NCBI GenBank assembly: GCA_025350985.1 | Contig: JANXWU010000012.1 | Coordinates: 1 to 7,179 of the forward strand | Direction: 5' to 3' | Source of the DNA: Spartobacteria bacterium | Lineage (GTDB): Bacteria > Verrucomicrobiota > Verrucomicrobiia > Chthoniobacterales > Chthoniobacteraceae | DNA length: 7,179 nt | Shown here: positions 1 through 4,888 of the stretch, piece after piece | Numbering within the stretch: the first letter of the stretch is position 1 | Layout: each line of letters opens with the position of its first letter | Program-made: the position numbers and the translations under genes | Notes under the pieces: generated by a model | What the model was told of the DNA's origin: nothing | What the model saw: the letters and a program-made list of their open reading frames with translations, nothing else | The model's database searches: none

Positions 1-688
1 CTTCAACTAAATTATGATCTATCCGCCATGTCTTAAACTCATCAACGCTCTTAAACTTTGTCTGAGCTGTCCCAACAACCCTATCCAATAGGGATACGGG
101 TTTAGCTGGTTGTACAGGTTCTTCTTTCTTACTTTCAGATATAGGGGCACCCGATGATCTGCCATCATTATCAGAATCGCTACAGGCCAATCCTAGCAAG
201 GCTAGAGCGGTATAGCGTTGGAGGTAGGTAACAGCACTTCCCATAGCCTGAATAGGATTCTTGGAGCCGGTAGTATCTGATTCTGCACAAAGGGAGGTTT
301 CCTCATAATGCCCTAATTCATGGGAAATGCGGCAGGTGACAGTAATCTTACCGTTATGGTTTGTGCGCCAAGATATAGCTAAACCGTACTTGCTTAATTC
401 AGGGGTTACTTTCTCAATAACATTCGCTAAATTAGCGTATTTATAGTTAACTTTCCCTTTTTGGGTATCAAAGCTAACCTTTGTACCCTTAATAATTTCA
501 GGAGGGTTAGCTTTGAACTCTGAAATGGCCTTATTGTAGGCTTTTTCAGATTGACGCTTCTCCCATTCTTGTTGAATAATCATAAACTTCTCAAGCTTAT
601 CAAGATCAATGCTGCTATTGGCTTTCACGGCTTCTAACATTATTTGAATAGGTGATTCGTTGTCTTGTTTTGTGATTTTTGTTTTCAT
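1..688 (-). CDS. erf: ERF-family single-strand-annealing recombinase (3' end outside window)
   Basis: This is the first 229 residues of an ERF-superfamily protein. Members of this family anneal complementary single strands during phage homologous recombination and genome circularisation. The signature is at residues 144-176: NPIQAMGSAVTYLQRYTAL, then LLGLACSDSDNDG, matching the family's G-S-A-x-T-Y-x-x-R-Y core followed by an acidic D-rich turn. Upstream, residues 43-95 (EKAYNKAISEFK, then YANLANVIEKVTP) also fit the family's N-terminal half. After residue 176 the chain becomes a K/E/P-rich linker (about 180-200), and the C-terminal part is cut by the window edge. The ATG is placed by AAGGAG seven bases upstream, and it overlaps the previous stop as ATGA, so translation is probably coupled to the zinc-motif gene. 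The frame is open to base 1. The family call is confident; the recombination partner, such as an exonuclease or SSB, is not in view. Confidence 0.9.
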   Translation of the reverse strand, partial: MKTKITKQDNESPIQIMLEAVKANSSIDLDKLEKFMIIQQEWEKRQSEKAYNKAISEFKANPPEIIKGTKVSFDTQKGKVNYKYANLANVIEKVTPELSKYGLAISWRTNHNGKITVTCRISHELGHYEETSLCAESDTTGSKNPIQAMGSAVTYLQRYTALALLGLACSDSDNDGRSSGAPISESKKEEPVQPAKPVSLLDRVVGTAQTKFKSVDEFKTWRIDHNLVE

Positions 689-954
689 ATATCTCCTTTA
701 ACTTCATTTAGGGCTTGTTCAATAACTTCAATATTTCTTGATACACACGCATAGGACTCGCCTTCTTCTAATACTCCTAATACCGTTTTCAATGCCTCAA
801 CCAGTTTATTAATCTTGTTGCGTTGTTTGCATATAAACTTTCCGTTCTCCGTTAAATCGCTAACCAGCTTCTCATGTTTGTTACGTAATTCCTTTAATTC
901 TTCCTCATACATATAACCTCTGCCTTCACAGTAGGGACACTTAATATCGATCAT
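685..954 (-). CDS. small zinc-motif / coiled-coil phage protein, 89 aa
   Basis: The function is unknown. The N-terminus carries CPYCEGRGY (residues 6-14), a CxxCxGxG half-site like those of the DnaJ central zinc-binding domain and common in short phage proteins. A charged helical stretch of E/K/L/N heptads follows (about residues 17-60) and probably forms a coiled coil; two further cysteines (in FICK and YACV) could complete a metal site or be unrelated. The start is the ATG at 954, not the in-frame TTG at 969, because AAGGAGATAT sits immediately before the ATG. Identical bases (AAGGAGATATATGA) introduce the following ERF gene, and its stop overlaps the ERF start. Co-translation suggests an accessory role in recombination or replication, but this is inference from position only. 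Confidence 0.75.
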   Translation of the reverse strand: MIDIKCPYCEGRGYMYEEELKELRNKHEKLVSDLTENGKFICKQRNKINKLVEALKTVLGVLEEGESYACVSRNIEVIEQALNEVKGDI

Positions 955-962
955 ATATCTCC

Positions 963-1142
963 TTAACAAGCGAAGGTACGCTGACCCCGATTGTCTTTCT
1001 TTAATGATTTTTTTATTCTTTTATCAATGCTTTCAGCTTTGTAATAGTTAATCGCTTCTGTACGTTTCGTTAGATCCATATTCCGGAAGCTATGTTTACA
1101 GGCTTTTAACTCATCTTTTAATAGCTTCTGGAATTTGGTCAT
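963..1142 (-). CDS. small basic hypothetical protein, 59 aa
   Basis: This short gene has an ATG that overlaps the upstream gene's stop (ATGA, 4 bases) and ends at a TAA directly before the AAGGAG of the next gene, so it fills the interval exactly. The product begins MTKFQKLLKDELKACKH and is rich in lysine and arginine, especially around residues 40-56 (IDKRIKKSLKKDNRGQR), with no membrane segment and only two cysteines. The composition suggests a predominantly helical, possibly nucleic-acid-binding protein, but no family is recognised. There is only a weak ribosome binding site (AAGAAATGA), consistent with translational coupling to the membrane-protein gene. Support comes from the fit between neighbours and plausible composition rather than homology. 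Confidence 0.65.
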   Translation of the reverse strand: MTKFQKLLKDELKACKHSFRNMDLTKRTEAINYYKAESIDKRIKKSLKKDNRGQRTFAC

Positions 1143-1576
1143 GCTATTTCATTTCTCAAGAAATGCTTAACTAAACGCACCCAATTAGGATTAATGGCAG
1201 GAGGGGAGTAGGTTTTACCTAAAAACACGATAAAATCACCTTTCCCATCCCACTTGGCAAGCCTGTGCTTGATGGTGTTTAAACAAGCTGTACGGGGGCT
1301 GGTGTGCTTATAATGAACCATGATCCCATAAGGGTGAGACTTGCTGTTTTCGGTCTTATAAATGGCATTTGCAATATAATCAGGACTATAGGCATGAGCC
1401 ACCTGACATGAACAAATCATCAGAAATAAGACGCATAGCATACAAATGAACAGAATTGAAGCGGAGAGGAGCATCTTAGGATTAACTCCCTCTTTTTGGT
1501 GCATGAAGGCGATTTCGTCCGCCATGCTATCCGATGCAGGTTCGTCTCTAAATGGGATATTAGAATGGCGAGTCAT
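1139..1576 (-). CDS. signal-anchored or secreted phage protein with E-x7-YGI motif, 145 aa
   Basis: The first 34 residues are hydrophilic and acidic, followed by a hydrophobic stretch at 36-56 (LLSASILFICMLCVLFLMIC) and a signal-peptidase-I-like AHA site at 60-62, so the rest (63-145) should lie outside the inner membrane. That domain reads AIYKTENSKSHPYGI (71-85), CLNTIKH (98-104), GDFIVFLGKTYSPP (113-126) and NWVRLVKHF (131-139). From memory this pattern recurs in uncharacterised exported phage and prophage proteins. A conserved Glu (E76) a few residues before YGI recalls lysozyme-like transglycosylases, but that is inference and no lysozyme motif is complete. The ATG overlaps the previous stop by one base (TAATG). 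Internal ATGs occur at residues 18, 25 and 35; the last, at 1474, would begin right at the signal segment and has GGAG eleven bases upstream, so a shorter second product is possible. Confidence 0.75.
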   Translation of the reverse strand: MTRHSNIPFRDEPASDSMADEIAFMHQKEGVNPKMLLSASILFICMLCVLFLMICSCQVAHAYSPDYIANAIYKTENSKSHPYGIMVHYKHTSPRTACLNTIKHRLAKWDGKGDFIVFLGKTYSPPAINPNWVRLVKHFLRNEIA

Positions 1577-1884
1577 TATTCACGCTCACATTCTGCGGAG
1601 AAATCCTCGCTTTGAACCTTTTCTATGGCCTTTTCACCAGCAATTGCCTCAAGGTTACTCTTAACGGCACTGTGGTTAGCCAAAATATAGGCCACATCTT
1701 CATCTAAGGCCACATCACCGTCATAGACCTCAATAGCCAGGAAATCTACAGCTTCGATATCGTAATCACGGCTTACGATGACCTTGGCTAAGAAGTCATA
1801 CTCAAGATTAGTAACGGGATCAACCCATTCACCAACGACTTCGATCTGACATACACGGTTTGGGGAAGATTTCAGTTTAAACAT
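1576..1884 (-). CDS. acidic hypothetical phage protein, 102 aa
   Basis: No family is recognised. The start is the ATG at 1884, which has a near-ideal GGAGG (1891-1895) six bases upstream; extending to the upstream TTG would run into the terminator-like stem. The product starts MFKLKSSPNRVCQIEVVGEWV. Residues 10-50 look beta-rich (IEVVGEWVDP, YDFLAKVIVS, VDFLAIEVYDGDVAL), and a helical acidic tail follows (DEDVAYILANHSAVK, LEAIAGEKAIEK). There is no membrane segment or zinc motif. The stop overlaps the next start as TAATG, implying coupled translation with the membrane-protein gene. Its strong ribosome binding site sits directly after the U-rich tract of a terminator-like hairpin, so expression may depend on whether transcription passes that structure. 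Confidence 0.72.
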   Translation of the reverse strand: MFKLKSSPNRVCQIEVVGEWVDPVTNLEYDFLAKVIVSRDYDIEAVDFLAIEVYDGDVALDEDVAYILANHSAVKSNLEAIAGEKAIEKVQSEDFSAECERE

Positions 1885-2027
1885 GAGACACCTCCAAAAA
1901 AATAAAATCCCCCCAAGCAAAGGGTATCCGGCCAGAGATGGGCATGATTCAGCGAACGCTGAGAAGCCATTCTTTCGGCAATGCTTGGGAGGATTGATTT
2001 TTTGGTTTGTCTTGTGATTTGATTCAT
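1872..2027 (-). CDS. possible 51-codon leader ORF
   Basis: A doubtful small ORF begins MNQITRQTKKSILPSIAERM and ends LGGFYFFGGVSCLN, the last residues being encoded by the terminator stem, U-tract and ribosome binding site of the next gene. It overlaps that gene by 13 bases in another frame. An AAGG lies 8 bases before its ATG, and the ATG itself falls in one arm of an inverted repeat. The first 30 residues are plausible protein, but the C-terminus is probably dictated by RNA-level signals. If translated, it is more likely a regulatory leader whose ribosomes would open the downstream stems than a functional product. Confidence 0.22.
   Translation of the reverse strand: MNQITRQTKKSILPSIAERMASQRSLNHAHLWPDTLCLGGFYFFGGVSCLN
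1896..1995 (-). terminator. terminator-like stem directly upstream of a ribosome binding site
   Basis: Bases 1982-1995 and 1906-1919 form a 14-pair stem in minus-strand RNA (AAUCCUCCCAAGCA with UGCUUGGGGGGAUU, one G-U pair). It is followed by UUAUUUUUUU ending at 1896. The enclosed 62 bases contain a 5-pair hairpin with loop GUUC (UCAGC/GCUGA, 1949-1962). This resembles a long-loop intrinsic terminator, but the Shine-Dalgarno sequence of the 102-residue protein follows at once, so it may act as an attenuator or as a processing or structural element. The large loop makes efficient termination uncertain. Confidence 0.5.
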
Positions 2028-2049
2028 CTCTGGGCCTTTACGCTATACC
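1923..2049 (-). repeat. inverted repeat that crosses the terminator-like stem
   Basis: Bases 2025-2036 pair with 1930-1940 (CCAGAGAUG with CAUCUCUGG plus a GG/CC extension, one bulged C). Beyond an internal loop, 2045-2049 pairs with 1923-1927 (GGUAU/AUACC). The arms interleave with those of the terminator-like stem (1906-1919 with 1982-1995), so the two helices must either coexist as a pseudoknot or exclude each other. The arms are seen directly in the sequence; folding in vivo is inference. Confidence 0.5.
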
Positions 2050-2060
2050 GAGCGATTTAG

Positions 2061-2159
2061 CTTTGAGTTTGAACCTTATCTCCTTGTCTTCCTATAATAT
2101 ATGATAGGTCGACTAGATCTTGTGCGGAGAAGATAATATCTGCGGCTCAAAACTCAAAG
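2061..2159 (-). repeat. nested inverted repeats across the end of the RHH gene
   Basis: CUUUGAGUUU (2150-2159) pairs perfectly with AAACUCAAAG (2061-2070). The stem extends through 2144-2148 with 2071-2075 (one bulge, one G-U), giving about 15 pairs. The outer arm contains the last codons and stop of the RHH gene. Inside lie UUAUCU/AGAUAA (2131-2136 with 2076-2081) and an 18-base dyad CCTATcatatattATAGG (2091-2108). No U-run follows, so this is not an ordinary terminator; it may stabilise the 3' end of the RHH message or be part of a larger structured RNA. Confidence 0.5.
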
Positions 2160-2521
2160 AACTGTTGATCTGTATTACTCTTAAAGTATACGCTTAGCTT
2201 GCGTACTTTGTCAAGAAAAGATTTAGAAGAAATATTTATAAATCCATTCTTCTTTTCTTCTCGTCGCTGTGGAGTTGATATTATCTTCTCCCAACCTAAT
2301 CTTCTTATCTCTCTTTCCCCGATAATATCTCGTAAGGTCAAGCTTCCTTCTGCAACTTCTCTTGATAATATTGCTCGGAAATAAGGGGCAAGTTCTCTAA
2401 AACCTGCGGCCTCGCATTTAATCTTTGCTTGTTTCAAGAAAGATTTAGGTAGATTGATTGTGTACTTGTGATGCGTGGTTCCGTAATGATCGTTAGGATC
2501 TTTTAGTGTTTCCATAATCAT
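2147..2521 (-). CDS. ribbon-helix-helix (Arc/CopG-like) DNA-binding protein, 124 aa
   Basis: This is a probable transcriptional repressor. Residues 18-57 (HKYTINLPKSFLKQAKIKC, then AAGFRELAPYFRAILSREV) fit the RHH layout: a short strand with alternating side chains (YTINLP), then two helices separated by a G-F turn. RHH proteins dimerise through the strand, which inserts into the DNA major groove. The remaining 65 residues are basic (EREIRRLGW, TPQRREEKKNG) and longer than in Arc. They contain a second strand-helix-like segment at 94-108 (FINISSKSFLDKVRK) resembling residues 20-33. The start is the ATG at 2521, with AAAGGA close upstream and AGGAGG further up; an ATG two codons later is an alternative. 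Reading further upstream to the GTG at 2560 would put the -10 and the hairpin inside the gene. Position after two promoters suggests autoregulation of its operon. Confidence 0.78.
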   Translation of the reverse strand: MIMETLKDPNDHYGTTHHKYTINLPKSFLKQAKIKCEAAGFRELAPYFRAILSREVAEGSLTLRDIIGEREIRRLGWEKIISTPQRREEKKNGFINISSKSFLDKVRKLSVYFKSNTDQQFFEF

Positions 2522-2528
2522 TTTTCCT

Positions 2529-2552
2529 TTCCCTCCTCTCTCAAGGAGGAAA
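2529..2552 (-). promoter_or_regulatory. hairpin hiding the RHH gene's Shine-Dalgarno sequence
   Basis: In minus-strand RNA UUUCCUCCUU (2543-2552) can pair with GAGGAGGGAA (2529-2538) through ten pairs, two of them G-U, closed by a GAGA loop of the stable GNRA class. The 3' arm holds the AGGAGG nearest to the consensus; only the weaker AAAGGA remains outside, next to the ATG at 2521. This is the classical layout for lowering translation by sequestering the ribosome binding site. Confidence 0.55.
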
Positions 2553-2579
2553 CCTAACACAGTAAATTGATTTAGTCAA
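2551..2579 (-). promoter_or_regulatory. putative promoter P2, extended -10, for the RHH operon
   Basis: The -35 TTGACT (2574-2579) and -10 TAGGTT (2551-2556) are 17 bases apart, with TGT just before the -10 (extended -10 TGn). The -10 hexamer itself matches only weakly. The -35 lies in an imperfect palindrome TTGACTAAATCAA (2567-2579), a possible operator. Initiation would fall near 2540-2545, inside the hairpin that hides the ribosome binding site, so this transcript would lack the hairpin's 5' arm. Confidence 0.45.
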
Positions 2580-2659
2580 GAAAGAGGGGGAAAAGAAGTT
2601 AGTAAATAATATTCTGAAGAATTGAATTTGGCGGAGGAACCATTATCTAAAGTCGTGTG

Positions 2660-2687
2660 ATTATAAGTGATTAAGATAGAAAGTCAA
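2660..2687 (-). promoter_or_regulatory. putative sigma70-type promoter P1 upstream of the RHH operon
   Basis: The -35 TTGACT (2682-2687) and a perfect TATAAT (2660-2665) are 16 bases apart; the -35 overlaps the stop codon of the last glycosyltransferase gene. Initiation is expected near 2653, giving a leader of about 130 bases that includes the whole Shine-Dalgarno hairpin. AATCAC occurs twice in direct orientation 10 bases apart (2667-2672 and 2657-2662), flanking and overlapping the -10, and could be an operator. No terminator is seen between this promoter and the upstream gene, so read-through from the glycan cassette is also possible. Confidence 0.65.
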
Positions 2688-3337
2688 CGATTTTGCCTAA
2701 TCCAAGCGGAGTTATTACGGCGGACAAAATTATAAACAAGGTAGTCAAAATATTTAAACTCGATTCCTTTTGCGGACATTCTTTGCCATAAGTCCCAATC
2801 GTGACACTTATCACCCTGGAAACCACTAACCATTTCCCAGGCACGCTTACGGAAGAAACTTCCAGCAGGTAGTCGGCCATGCTTTGAAAGAAGTTTAGGG
2901 GTGATCTGTCTTTTTTCGGATAAATCATATTCTTTCCCAAACCACCAGGCCCGTAAATCTTGGGGAGGACAATATCCACTTACATGGAATTTAAAATGAG
3001 CAACGCTTGCTACAATACCTTCATGAACCTCCTTAATCATCTTCTTTAGTCCATCGGTATAAAAATAATCGTCGTCACAAAAACAGCATACCCACTGAGT
3101 TTTGACATAGTTCTTTATTAAATAGTTATACGCATCAGGGATGGATAGCTCATCCTTGAATTTATAAATAAGGTCATTGTGTTTGATTAACGTTCCATTG
3201 ATATGGACGATAACCTCATCAAACCCAACAGCACTAGCCAGCATCTTATCAAGTAATTTATAATCGGGATTATGGGAGGTGCAAACTAAGGTTATTCTGT
3301 CTTGTTCCTCAAGCATGGGGTCAACGTATTCGTACAT
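2684..3337 (-). CDS. GT-A fold (GT2-like) glycosyltransferase, 217 aa
   Basis: This enzyme should transfer a sugar from a nucleotide donor; donor and acceptor cannot be told. RITLVCTSHNPDYKLLDKML (14-33) is the first strand and helix of the nucleotide-binding fold, and WVCCFCDDDYFY (82-93) holds the acidic metal-binding motif (D88-D90). RLPAGSFFRKRAWEMVSGF (155-173) followed by HDWDLWQRM (179-187) is the GT2-type acceptor-side region with the expected [E/H]DWDL motif. There is no membrane anchor, so it should be cytoplasmic. It starts at an ATG overlapping the methyltransferase stop (TAATG), so translation is probably coupled; no strong ribosome binding site precedes it. It is shorter than, and only distantly similar to, the other three glycosyltransferases here. 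It is the last gene of the glycan cassette. Confidence 0.82.
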   Translation of the reverse strand: MYEYVDPMLEEQDRITLVCTSHNPDYKLLDKMLASAVGFDEVIVHINGTLIKHNDLIYKFKDELSIPDAYNYLIKNYVKTQWVCCFCDDDYFYTDGLKKMIKEVHEGIVASVAHFKFHVSGYCPPQDLRAWWFGKEYDLSEKRQITPKLLSKHGRLPAGSFFRKRAWEMVSGFQGDKCHDWDLWQRMSAKGIEFKYFDYLVYNFVRRNNSAWIRQNR

Positions 3338-3954
3338 TATTTATAAACCACACTTATACCGATACTTCTATCGTCAGGGTTAGATTTGTTAGGGCCAAAG
3401 CAATCGCACAGCATGATTGTGCCACCAAAGGTCGTTATATTCTCCCCATTATCCTCAAGCTCTTTGCGGAAACGGATACAGCCGGATTTATGATCCCCTG
3501 GGCCTTCGTCGAGTAGGGTGTCGTGTAAAAGGATAATCCCACCCTTAATAACTTGGGGTGAATGTCGTTCATAATCTGCTTTGACCATGTGGTAACGATG
3601 GTCTGCATCGATATGAAGAAAATCAACTGAACCTATATCCGCCCTTGATGAAGGCCCTTCAATAAGATGGAAGCAGATATTCTTGCGCTTCTGTATTTCG
3701 TAAATGACCTTGCGTAACCAGGGATCAATATTGATATCAACAATCGTAAAGTGACAGCCATCGGCTCCGAAAAGCTGAGAATATAACCACACTGTCCCAC
3801 CAAAGCAAGATCCTATCTCAGCCATTGAGACGAATTTTCTGTCTCCAATCTCGTGAATCAACTGTTCAAGCTCATCTAAGCTCTGTAAAATACCCCCATG
3901 TGGAACGGGAAATAGAAAATCATATTCTTGAATTAACTCATGCAGTTTTGACAT
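3337..3954 (-). CDS. class I SAM-dependent methyltransferase (Methyltransf_24 / cephalosporin-hydroxylase-like), 205 aa
   Basis: This is a probable O-methyltransferase acting on a sugar or other small acceptor. SMAEIGSCFGGTVWL (43-57) is the glycine-rich SAM-binding loop (E-x-G-x-x-x-G-x-T). FTIVDINIDPW (69-79) gives the acidic residue (D73) expected to hold the SAM ribose. VDFLHIDADHRYHMVKADYE (110-129) and GGIILLHDTL (138-147) match the metal-site and D-H-x-Y / HD pattern of the Methyltransf_24 and TylF-like group, whose characterised members methylate deoxysugars. The ATG has AAGGAG four bases upstream and lies 17 bases inside the GDP-fucose synthase gene. Placed between a GDP-fucose synthase and a glycosyltransferase, it may make an O-methyl-deoxyhexose; the exact substrate is inference. 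Confidence 0.78.
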   Translation of the reverse strand: MSKLHELIQEYDFLFPVPHGGILQSLDELEQLIHEIGDRKFVSMAEIGSCFGGTVWLYSQLFGADGCHFTIVDINIDPWLRKVIYEIQKRKNICFHLIEGPSSRADIGSVDFLHIDADHRYHMVKADYERHSPQVIKGGIILLHDTLLDEGPGDHKSGCIRFRKELEDNGENITTFGGTIMLCDCFGPNKSNPDDRSIGISVVYK

Positions 3955-4873
3955 AGTTCTCCTTGTACCAGGCTACAGTTTCTTTTAACCCTATCTCTAA
4001 GGGTATCTCCGCTTTAAATCCAAACTCTTTCTTTGCTTTACTGACATCAAAGCTTGACCTTGGCTTACCGTCTGGCTTGCTCGTATTCCAAATAACCTCA
4101 CCTTTAAAGCCTGTGTAAGTTTTAATCATCTCAACTAAAATCTTAATAGGAACCTCTTGCCCTGTGCCTATGTTGATAGGTTCGGATGAATCATATTTCT
4201 CAGCGGCCATAATGATAGCCCTGGCGCAATCGTCCACGTGAAGAAACTCTCTGGTGGCATTTCCTGTGCCCCAAACTTCCACAATATCCCTGGCCTCAGA
4301 AAACTTACGGATTAGCGCCGGAACGACATGAGAGGTATTGAGGTCAAAGTTATCGTCACTGCCGTACAGGTTAGTCGGCATTAAAAAGATGCTATTAAAT
4401 CCATATTGTTTACGGTAGCCTTGCGACATTATGAGTAGCATTTTCTTGGCCCAGGCATAAGGGGAAACTGTTTCCTCTGGATTCCCACCCCAAAGATTCT
4501 CCTCTTTAAACGGGGGTGTCAAATCGCATGGATAGCAACAGCTTGACCCAATATTCACAACCTTTAAGACTCCGTATTGCCTAGACTGTTCCATAATATT
4601 GATACCCATGGCCATATTGTCATAGAAGAACTTTCCAGGATTAGCTTGATTCGCCCCTATCCCACCGACGGCAGCGGCTAGATGGATTATAATATCTGGG
4701 TTAGTGTTCTTTAATAACTCAACAACGTGATTTTCGTTGCGTAGATCATAGTCATCTTTGTTAATAGCAAAAACATGATCGCATTTTTTCTCAAGCTGAG
4801 TAACTAAATGACGGCCTAGAAACCCAACTCCTCCCGTTACAACAACACGCCTTCTTTTCCATGGTAGTCTCAT
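3938..4873 (-). CDS. fcl: GDP-L-fucose synthase (GDP-4-keto-6-deoxy-mannose epimerase/reductase), 311 aa
   Basis: This enzyme performs the last step of GDP-L-fucose synthesis: epimerisation at C3 and C5 and NADPH-dependent reduction of GDP-4-keto-6-deoxymannose in the cytoplasm. It is an extended short-chain dehydrogenase with cofactor loop TGGVGFLG (13-20). Family markers are all present: AAAVGGIGANQANPGKFFYDN (67-86), GSSCCYP (109-115), SPYAWAKK (137-144), MPTNLYG then DNF, SHVVPAL (181-187), WGTGNATREFLHVDD (201-215) and KPDGKPRSSFD. S110, C112, Y139, K143 and H182 correspond to E. coli Fcl Ser107, Cys109, Tyr136, Lys140 and His179, each with the same offset of 3. Length is typical. The start has AAGG ten bases upstream and is 15 bases after the previous stop. 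GDP-mannose 4,6-dehydratase (Gmd), which makes its substrate, is not in the window, so it should lie upstream or be supplied by the host. Confidence 0.93.
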   Translation of the reverse strand: MRLPWKRRRVVVTGGVGFLGRHLVTQLEKKCDHVFAINKDDYDLRNENHVVELLKNTNPDIIIHLAAAVGGIGANQANPGKFFYDNMAMGINIMEQSRQYGVLKVVNIGSSCCYPCDLTPPFKEENLWGGNPEETVSPYAWAKKMLLIMSQGYRKQYGFNSIFLMPTNLYGSDDNFDLNTSHVVPALIRKFSEARDIVEVWGTGNATREFLHVDDCARAIIMAAEKYDSSEPINIGTGQEVPIKILVEMIKTYTGFKGEVIWNTSKPDGKPRSSFDVSKAKKEFGFKAEIPLEIGLKETVAWYKENYVKTA

Positions 4874-4888
4874 ATTTTGCCTTTTGTA

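Noticed and set aside
1545..1576. RHSNIPF at the start of the membrane protein also occurs in the glycosyltransferase at 4889-5671, with about 14 shared bases
   Set aside because: The proteins are otherwise unrelated and a shared run of this length is within chance for a window this size; no longer repeat is present.
1446..1664. 72-codon plus-strand ORF
   Set aside because: It lies antisense to the membrane-protein and 102-residue genes, which have overlaps, start signals and sensible composition; no ribosome binding site or recognisable protein on the plus strand.
2073..2085. AAGGAGATAAGG, like the strong ribosome binding sites elsewhere, followed by codons reading RFKLK
   Set aside because: No start codon follows at a suitable distance and the frame closes after about a dozen codons. 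The resemblance to MFKLK of the downstream gene is too short to claim a gene remnant, and the bases are better explained as a stem arm.
2088..2106. TATATTATAG as a possible -10 element on the minus strand
   Set aside because: No acceptable -35 lies 16-18 bases upstream, and the bases form an 18-base dyad.
2109..2121. GTCGACTAGATCT resembles a cloning polylinker (SalI and BglII sites side by side)
   Set aside because: No vector sequence surrounds it and it sits within a natural inverted-repeat region; two adjacent six-base palindromes can arise by chance.
2199..2384. 61-codon plus-strand ORF
   Set aside because: Antisense shadow of the RHH gene, with no start signal and no protein-like pattern.
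2671..2979. 102-codon minus-strand ORF with a hydrophobic C-terminus
   Set aside because: Alternative frame wholly inside the glycosyltransferase gene apart from its last 13 bases; the other frame carries clear GT motifs.
3435..3626. 63-codon minus-strand ORF
   Set aside because: Out-of-frame reading inside the methyltransferase gene.
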